11,184 bases of DNA from an uncultured Brevibacterium sp. Lineage in GTDB: Bacteria; Actinomycetota; Actinomycetes; Actinomycetales; Brevibacteriaceae. The translations under genes were made by a program, and so were the position numbers. Shown here piece after piece: positions 5,273-11,184 of this stretch. The number at the start of each line of letters is the position of its first letter. Position 1 is the stretch's first letter. The notes below the pieces were generated by a model. It made no database searches. It worked only from the letters and a program-made list of their open reading frames with translations, and was not told where the DNA came from. The stretch covers positions 1-11,184 of the forward strand of contig CABTZE010000060.1 of the NCBI GenBank assembly GCA_902489215.1, written 5' to 3'.

Positions 5273-7232
5273 TCTTCCGGTTTGAGTCTTTCGAGAGCCC
5301 CGCGGACCACTGCGGGGCTTTCTGTTGTCCACATGGGCGGCAAGGTCGCCATGAGGAAGTTCGCGTAGCGGGCCGTGCGCAGTCGCGAATCGAGCACCGC
5401 AACAACTCCACGGTCGGAAGTTGAGCGGATAAGCCTCCCGGCCCCCTGCGCCAACTTGAGAGCAGCGTGAGTTGCGGAGACGGCCATGAAGCCGTTGGCA
5501 CCTCGGCGGGCGGCGGCTTCCGTCCGCGCAGTGGCCAGCGGATCGTCAGGACGGGGAAAGGGAATCCTGTCGATCAGCACAAGGCGGCAGGCGTCGCCGG
5601 GGACGTCCACTCCCTGCCACAGCGAAATGGTGCCGAACAGGCTCGACTCAGCATCGGAGCTGAAGGACCGCACGAGGCTGCCAAGCCCATCTTCGCCCTG
5701 CAAGAGGATCGGCAAGTTGGTGTTCTCGCGCATGTATTCGGTGGCCTGTTCGGCGGCGGCTTTCGATGAGAACAGCCCGAGCGCTCCCCCGCGGGAGGCT
5801 TCGATGAGTTCCCGCAGCTCTTCAAGCTGTTCGACGTTGAGGCCCCCGCGGCCGGGCTTGGGCAGATGGCCGGCAACGTAGAGGATGCCCTGTTTGGGGT
5901 AGTCGAAGGGTGAGCCCACGTCGAGACTGTCATAGCGCGGACTGTCAGGGCCCTCCAGACCAAGAGAGGCGGCGACCGGTTCAAAACGACCGCCCAGAGC
6001 AAGGGTTGCTGAGGTTGCGACGACGGTCGCCTCTTCGAACAGGCCGCGGCGCATGGTGCCGGCAACGGACAGCGGAGCGATGACGAGGCTGACGCTTTCC
6101 GTACCGCGGAACGAATTCCGGCTGACCCAGACGACGTCGTTGGCGCTGCCGTCGGTCATTCGCTCCGCAAGGTCGAAGACCTCCTGAATGCGAGCGCGAG
6201 CCACTGTCAGACCGGAGTCTGCCTCTTTGCCGCGTTCGGCGTCACCGCATGCGCTCAGCAGCGTGCGAGCGCTGTCGCGCAGAGCCACGACCGCGTCCTG
6301 CAGAGGTTCTGGCCACATCCGCAGCAGACCGGCTTCGGCCTGGTCGAGCGCATCCGAAAACGAGGTGCGCGCGGTATCGAAGTCACTCAGCGCTGCCGGT
6401 GTTGCGCCGGTGTGTTTTCTGGCTGCCGAGTGCGCCGCTGAGAGCATCGCGTCGGTCAGGCTGCCGGTCAGAGCAGATGTCACGCGGTCGCGCAGTTCGT
6501 GGGCTTCGTCGATGATGACTGCCGAGTGCGACGGCAGCACCGAGTTTTCGCCGAAGGCGTCGATCGCCAGCAGGGCGTGGTTGGTGACGACGACGTCCGC
6601 ACCCGAAGCCTTTGTCCGGGCCAGTTCCGCCCAGCACTCTTCGACCATGGGGCATTTCTGGCCCAGGCAGTCATAGGCGTTGACGGACACGTGCGACCAC
6701 GTGCGGTCGGAGACTCCCGGCACCAGATCATCGCGGTCCCCCGTGTCGGTGGACTGTTCCCATGATCGAATGCGGGCGATCTCGGATTCCAGGGCGCTCA
6801 TGGATCCGCCCCGGTGTGCCGCATCGTCGGCTCCCATGTCGAACAGGAGCCCCGCCTCGTCATCCGGGTATCCCCCGGCGAGTTTGTGTTTGCACAGGTA
6901 GTTCCGCCGCCCCTTGAGAACGGCCGCGCTCGGCCGGCGGCCTAAGTCTTCGCGCAGGGCTTTGGCCAAGCGCGGGATGTCGCGGTCGACGATCTGCGCC
7001 TGCAGCGCAAGCGTTGCTGTGGAGACGATGACGCGCTCACCGGAGCCGACGGCGTAGCGCACCGCGGGCACGAGGTAGCCCAGCGACTTACCCGTTCCGG
7101 TTCCTGCCTGTACCAGCAGGTGCGTTTCGCTTTCCAAAGCCGAGTTCACGGCTTCGGCCATCTGCTGCTGACCCTCGCGGGGGCTGCCGTTCAGTGCGGC
7201 GACGGCCTTCTCCAGCAGTCCCGCGACGTCCT

Positions 7233-7236
<4 letters not shown>
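5269..7236 (-). CDS. dinG: DinG/XPD-family ATP-dependent DNA helicase with Fe-S cluster
   Basis: This 655-residue superfamily 2 helicase is predicted to unwind DNA 5' to 3' in repair. Motifs in order are Walker A AGTGTGKS (44-51), motif Ia VSTATLALQAQ (71-81), Cys115, Cys190, Cys195 and Cys201 (four probable 4Fe-4S ligands), VVVTNHALL (215-223), the DEAH box (243-246), motif V SLWQGVDVPG (538-547) and motif VI QGAGRLIRS (597-605). No exonuclease domain is present, as expected for actinobacterial forms. Its ATG (7234-7236) overlaps the hflX TGA (7233-7235), so it is probably translated from the hflX message. Its stop overlaps that of lexA. Its 3' end (residues 639-648) also forms the probable lexA terminator on the other strand. 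It could equally be named YoaA-like; the family is certain, the exact orthology less so. Confidence 0.93.
5293..5326 (+). terminator. Intrinsic terminator of lexA, inside the dinG coding sequence
   Basis: AGCCCCGC (5296-5303) pairs perfectly with GCGGGGCT (5312-5319) around an 8-nt loop. Pairing extends outward to 11 bp with one G-U, and the T-rich run TTTCTGTT ends at 5326. It begins 20 bp after the lexA stop. On the other strand the same bases encode residues 639-648 of the helicase. The shape fits a Rho-independent terminator acting on the plus strand. Confidence 0.75.
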
Positions 7237-8978
<1,742 letters not shown>

Positions 8979-8986
8979 TGCGGCCC

Positions 8987-8992
8987 ATTGTC
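8987..8992 (-). promoter_or_regulatory. Possible -10 element for hflX (leaderless)
   Basis: On the minus strand GACAAT ends eight bases before the ATG at 8976-8978, the same spacing as the divergent gene's TAGGCT to its GTG. No Shine-Dalgarno and no good -35 is seen. The case rests on spacing alone. Confidence 0.3.
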
Positions 8993-9025
8993 CCACAGGG
9001 CGCGTTTTTCGGTGCCGCGAGCGCG

Positions 9026-9031
9026 TAGGCT
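9026..9031 (+). promoter_or_regulatory. Possible -10 element for the methyltransferase gene (leaderless)
   Basis: TAGGCT fits the actinobacterial TANNNT -10 pattern and ends eight bases before the GTG at 9040. This would put the transcription start at or very near the start codon. There is no ribosome site before the GTG, as expected for a leaderless message. The -35 region is weak. Confidence 0.45.
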
Positions 9032-9039
9032 TGGGTGCC

Positions 9040-9657
9040 GTGAGCGAGCACTACTTTTCTTCCACCCCGAACGCACAGTCACGTCCGCGCCCGCTTGAGG
9101 TGCGCCTGGCCGGTCACGACCTGACGGTCACAACAGACGCAGGCGTATTCTCGCCCGGCCGCGTCGACAGGGGAACCGCCGTCCTTCTGGATCGGCTCCC
9201 CGAGGTGCCCGCCGGCAACGTGCTGGACATGGGGTGCGGTTGGGGGCCGATCGCGCTGCACGCCGGTCTCGCCGCCCGCGACGCCGGGACGGACACCCGC
9301 ATCTGGGCACTCGATGTCAACGAACGCTCACTCGAACTGACGAAGAAGAACGCCGCTGATGCGGGGCTCAGCTCGATCCACCCCGTCACCGCCGAACAGA
9401 TTCCAGAGGATGTGCGCTTCGACGCGATTTGGTCCAACCCGCCGATCCGCGTGGGCAAAGACGTGCTGCACAAACTTCTTCTGACCTGGCTGCCCCGACT
9501 GACGCCCGGCGGGGAAGCACTCCTCGTCGTAGCGAAAAACCTCGGTTCGGACTCGCTGCAGAAGTGGATGCAGGAGAACCTGCCGGAGGGCTTCACCGTT
9601 TCCCGCGCCGCGTCCTCCAAGGGGTTTCGGATCCTTTCGGCTGTCGCGCCGGAGTGA
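9040..9657 (+). CDS. RsmC-like class I SAM-dependent methyltransferase
   Basis: This 205-residue methyltransferase of the small-domain (MTS, RsmC/RlmG-like) family probably acts on a guanine N2 in rRNA, although the target base cannot be read from sequence. The SAM motif I is VLDMGCGWGP (61-70), the acidic residue ending strand 2 is Asp92 (WALDVNE), and the catalytic motif NPPI sits at 133-136. The conserved FSPGRVDRGT (37-46) marks the family entry region. It is half the length of E. coli RsmC because it lacks the N-terminal pseudo-domain, as is usual for actinobacterial members. The GTG at 9040 is chosen since homology begins near HYFSSTP. The frame stays open upstream to 8503, antisense to hflX, and that part is a shadow. 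It diverges from hflX and converges on dapF. Confidence 0.88.
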   Translation: MSEHYFSSTPNAQSRPRPLEVRLAGHDLTVTTDAGVFSPGRVDRGTAVLLDRLPEVPAGNVLDMGCGWGPIALHAGLAARDAGTDTRIWALDVNERSLELTKKNAADAGLSSIHPVTAEQIPEDVRFDAIWSNPPIRVGKDVLHKLLLTWLPRLTPGGEALLVVAKNLGSDSLQKWMQENLPEGFTVSRAASSKGFRILSAVAPE

Positions 9658-9683
9658 CGACTGCACACGGCAGCAACGCCGTC

Positions 9684-9709
9684 GCGCGAGGGCCACAACG
9701 GCCTCGCGC
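9684..9709. terminator. Hairpin between convergent methyltransferase gene and dapF
   Basis: GCGCGAG (9684-9690) pairs with CTCGCGC (9703-9709), continuing inward as GCC with GGC after a bulged G, around the loop ACAAC. It fills the 61-bp gap between two convergent stops and can fold in both transcripts. No T-tract follows on either side, so strong termination by this hairpin alone is doubtful. Confidence 0.5.
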
Positions 9710-9718
9710 TGACACCTC

Positions 9719-10627
9719 TCAGAGAAGCGAAGCCTCTGCCGTAAGAACAGCGGGCCCGGACAGGACCGCATAGTCATCCTCCACCTCGACGAGCACTGTC
9801 CCGCCCGGCTGGGTGACAAGCCACTCCCGAGGTGCCGCCGACCCTGCCCAGTGGCTGGCGGCCAGAGCCGCCGCGCAGGCTCCGGTGCCGCACGCGCGGG
9901 TCTCCCCGACACCTCGTTCGTAGACCCGCATACTCAGGTGCCCCGCCTTCTGCAGGCGAGGATCGGTGAGCTCGGGGGCGGGACCCTGTTCGATGACGAT
10001 GAATTCAACGTTCGTGCCGTCCGGCGGTACGGGTTGGACCTCAGGTGGTTTGCGCAGGTCGAGCGCTTCGAGTTCGGCGGCTTGGGCCACAGCGACGACG
10101 GTGTGTGGGTTCTCCATATCGACACTCGCCGCGGGCCTGGGCGGACGGAGGTTCGCAACAGCGGCGAAGGCGTCATCGGCAATCGGCTTGGGCCCGCGGG
10201 GCAGACGAACGCGATACCACGTGGCTGGGTCGGAGGCGTGAGCAGAGCCTGCAACACTGGCGAAAGGACTTGCGGTCATCTCTACCGTGACGGGGCCGAC
10301 AGCTGTTCCGATCACGAGCTTCTCCCCGGTCTGCAGTCCGGTTTCCCGCAGGAAATGAGTGAAGACACGCACCCCGTTGCCGCACATTTCCGCTGGTGAG
10401 CCGTCCGCGTTGCGGTAGTCCATGTACCACTGAGCGCCAGCTTCTTCAGCGGCGCGCGCCTCAGGAGTGTCGACCGAGCCGATGCTCGCAGCGCGGATGA
10501 CACCGTCGGCGCCGATTCCGGTGCGGCGATCACAGGCTGCGGCAATCGCGTGCGGGTCGAGCCTGACCGTGTCATCGGCGTACAGCAGGAAGTCATTTTC
10601 AGTGCCATGGCCTTTGGTGAGTTTCAT
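9719..10627 (-). CDS. dapF: Diaminopimelate epimerase DapF
   Basis: DapF interconverts LL- and meso-diaminopimelate, supplying lysine and peptidoglycan precursors. The two catalytic cysteines are present: Cys82 in AEMCGNGVRVF and Cys246 in GETRACGTGACAAA. The N-terminal KGHGTENDFL (5-14), the GADG loop (39-42) and NPHTV (173-177) are standard. At 302 residues it is slightly longer than many bacterial DapF proteins (about 275), through short insertions around residues 48-65 and 120-135. The ATG (10625-10627) overlaps the miaA TGA (10624-10626), and AGGAGA at 10632-10637 lies within the end of miaA, so the two genes are probably cotranscribed and coupled. It ends facing the methyltransferase gene across a hairpin. 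Confidence 0.96.
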   Translation of the reverse strand: MKLTKGHGTENDFLLYADDTVRLDPHAIAAACDRRTGIGADGVIRAASIGSVDTPEARAAEEAGAQWYMDYRNADGSPAEMCGNGVRVFTHFLRETGLQTGEKLVIGTAVGPVTVEMTASPFASVAGSAHASDPATWYRVRLPRGPKPIADDAFAAVANLRPPRPAASVDMENPHTVVAVAQAAELEALDLRKPPEVQPVPPDGTNVEFIVIEQGPAPELTDPRLQKAGHLSMRVYERGVGETRACGTGACAAALAASHWAGSAAPREWLVTQPGGTVLVEVEDDYAVLSGPAVLTAEASLL

Positions 10628-11160
10628 GCTCTCTCCTGCTTCTCAATGATGCCCACTGCCTGTTCGAAAAGCTCTGGACTGTCGGCGTCCAGCCAGTGGA
10701 TGCGCGGGTCCCGTTTGAACCAGGTTTCCTGCCGTTTGGCGAACTGGCCGGTGCGGATGATGGTCTGTTCGACAGCTTCGTCGAGTGTCATGGCGCCGCG
10801 TAAGTAGGCGATCAGCTGCCGGTAGCCGATAGCGGCAGCCGCAGTCGTTGATTCCTCGATACCCGCGGTGAGGAGCGCGCGAACTTCATCAACCCAGCCG
10901 TCATCAATCATGCGGTGAACGCGGGTGCTGATGCGTTCGCGCAGGTCATCGCGGTTCATACGCAAGCCGATCTGCACCGTTGGCATGGCATAGGTGTATT
11001 CGGGCAGGTGCGATGTGAAGGTCTCGCCGGTCAGCGCTATGACTTCCAGAGCGCGCACGATGCGCCGGGTGTCTTCGATCTTGATCTTCGCGCCAGCTTC
11101 CGGGTCGAGTTCCGTCAGCAGCGCGTGGAGGTCGCGTGTGCCGTCGTCTTCAGCAATACG
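10624..11160 (-). CDS. miaA: tRNA dimethylallyltransferase MiaA, C-terminal part only
   Basis: MiaA adds an isopentenyl group to A37 of tRNAs that read codons beginning with U. Only about 178 C-terminal residues are genomic here; the N-terminal part with the P-loop (GPTxxGKS type) lies beyond the contig edge. Visible family features are DTRRIVRALEVIALTG, the QIGLRMNRDDLRERISTRV stretch, AIGYRQLIAYL and TGQFAKRQETWFKRD near the C-terminus. The open frame continues through 11161-11184, but those bases are sequencing adapter, so a GTG at 11173-11175 and the resulting N-terminus MLFRS are artefacts. The stop overlaps the dapF start by ATGA. Confidence 0.95.
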   Translation of the reverse strand, partial: RIAEDDGTRDLHALLTELDPEAGAKIKIEDTRRIVRALEVIALTGETFTSHLPEYTYAMPTVQIGLRMNRDDLRERISTRVHRMIDDGWVDEVRALLTAGIEESTTAAAAIGYRQLIAYLRGAMTLDEAVEQTIIRTGQFAKRQETWFKRDPRIHWLDADSPELFEQAVGIIEKQERA

Positions 11161-11184
11161 AGATCGGAAGAGCACACGTCTGAA
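11161..11184 (+). other. Untrimmed Illumina TruSeq adapter sequence
   Basis: The final 24 bases, beginning AGATCGGAAGAGCACACG, agree base for base with the start of the standard Illumina TruSeq read-through adapter as I know it. A chance match of this length is negligible. It is a library artefact at the contig end, not genomic DNA. Read on the minus strand it encodes FRRVLFRS in the miaA frame. Confidence 0.98.

Noticed and set aside
4649..5332. 227-codon open frame on the minus strand across lexA
   Set aside because: It is the complement of lexA, whose domains and catalytic residues are intact; its own sequence shows no family features.

Overview
The window looks like a chromosomal contig from a high-GC Gram-positive bacterium (Actinomycetota, probably Micrococcales or a close relative). 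The evidence is the high GC content, GTG starts, an actinobacterial-type LexA, a PriA-like HisA, an SOS box of the TCGAAC-N4-GTTCGA type, and the gene order miaA-dapF-hflX-lexA with a divergent LysM gene, which recalls the mycobacterial and corynebacterial lexA region. The genus cannot be fixed from the sequence. No CRISPR array, phage, transposon, toxin-antitoxin pair, rRNA or tRNA gene was seen. This is mostly core-genome DNA, and I did not find a convincing new biological system.

Layout. Positions 1-422 hold no gene I can support. They carry a 63-bp direct repeat (1-63 and 306-368, one mismatch) plus a third copy of its first 21 bp. Positions 423-3862, minus strand, form a compact histidine operon read right to left: hisB, an uncharacterised two-helix membrane protein, hisH, hisA/priA and an SseB-domain gene. 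Most junctions are 4-bp ATGA/GTGA overlaps. Positions 3917-4249 (minus) encode a small membrane-anchored LysM protein, divergent from lexA (4520-5272, plus). The AT-rich gap between them holds an SOS box. The LysM gene sits where ChiZ (Rv2719c) and DivS, SOS-induced division inhibitors, are found in relatives.

lexA converges on a DinG/XPD-like Fe-S helicase gene (5269-7236, minus). The two stop codons share one CTAG, and the apparent intrinsic terminator of lexA lies inside the helicase coding sequence. The helicase gene is coupled by an ATGA overlap to hflX (7233-8978, minus). hflX diverges from an RsmC-like methyltransferase gene (9040-9657, plus) across only about 60 bp, and both may be leaderless. 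The methyltransferase gene converges on dapF (9719-10627, minus) with a hairpin between them. dapF overlaps the end of miaA, which is truncated by the right edge.

The last 24 bases (11161-11184) exactly match the start of the common Illumina TruSeq adapter. They are not genomic. They keep the miaA frame open and supply a false GTG start giving a protein beginning MLFRS. Together with the left end lying in a repeat, this shows that both ends are assembly boundaries.
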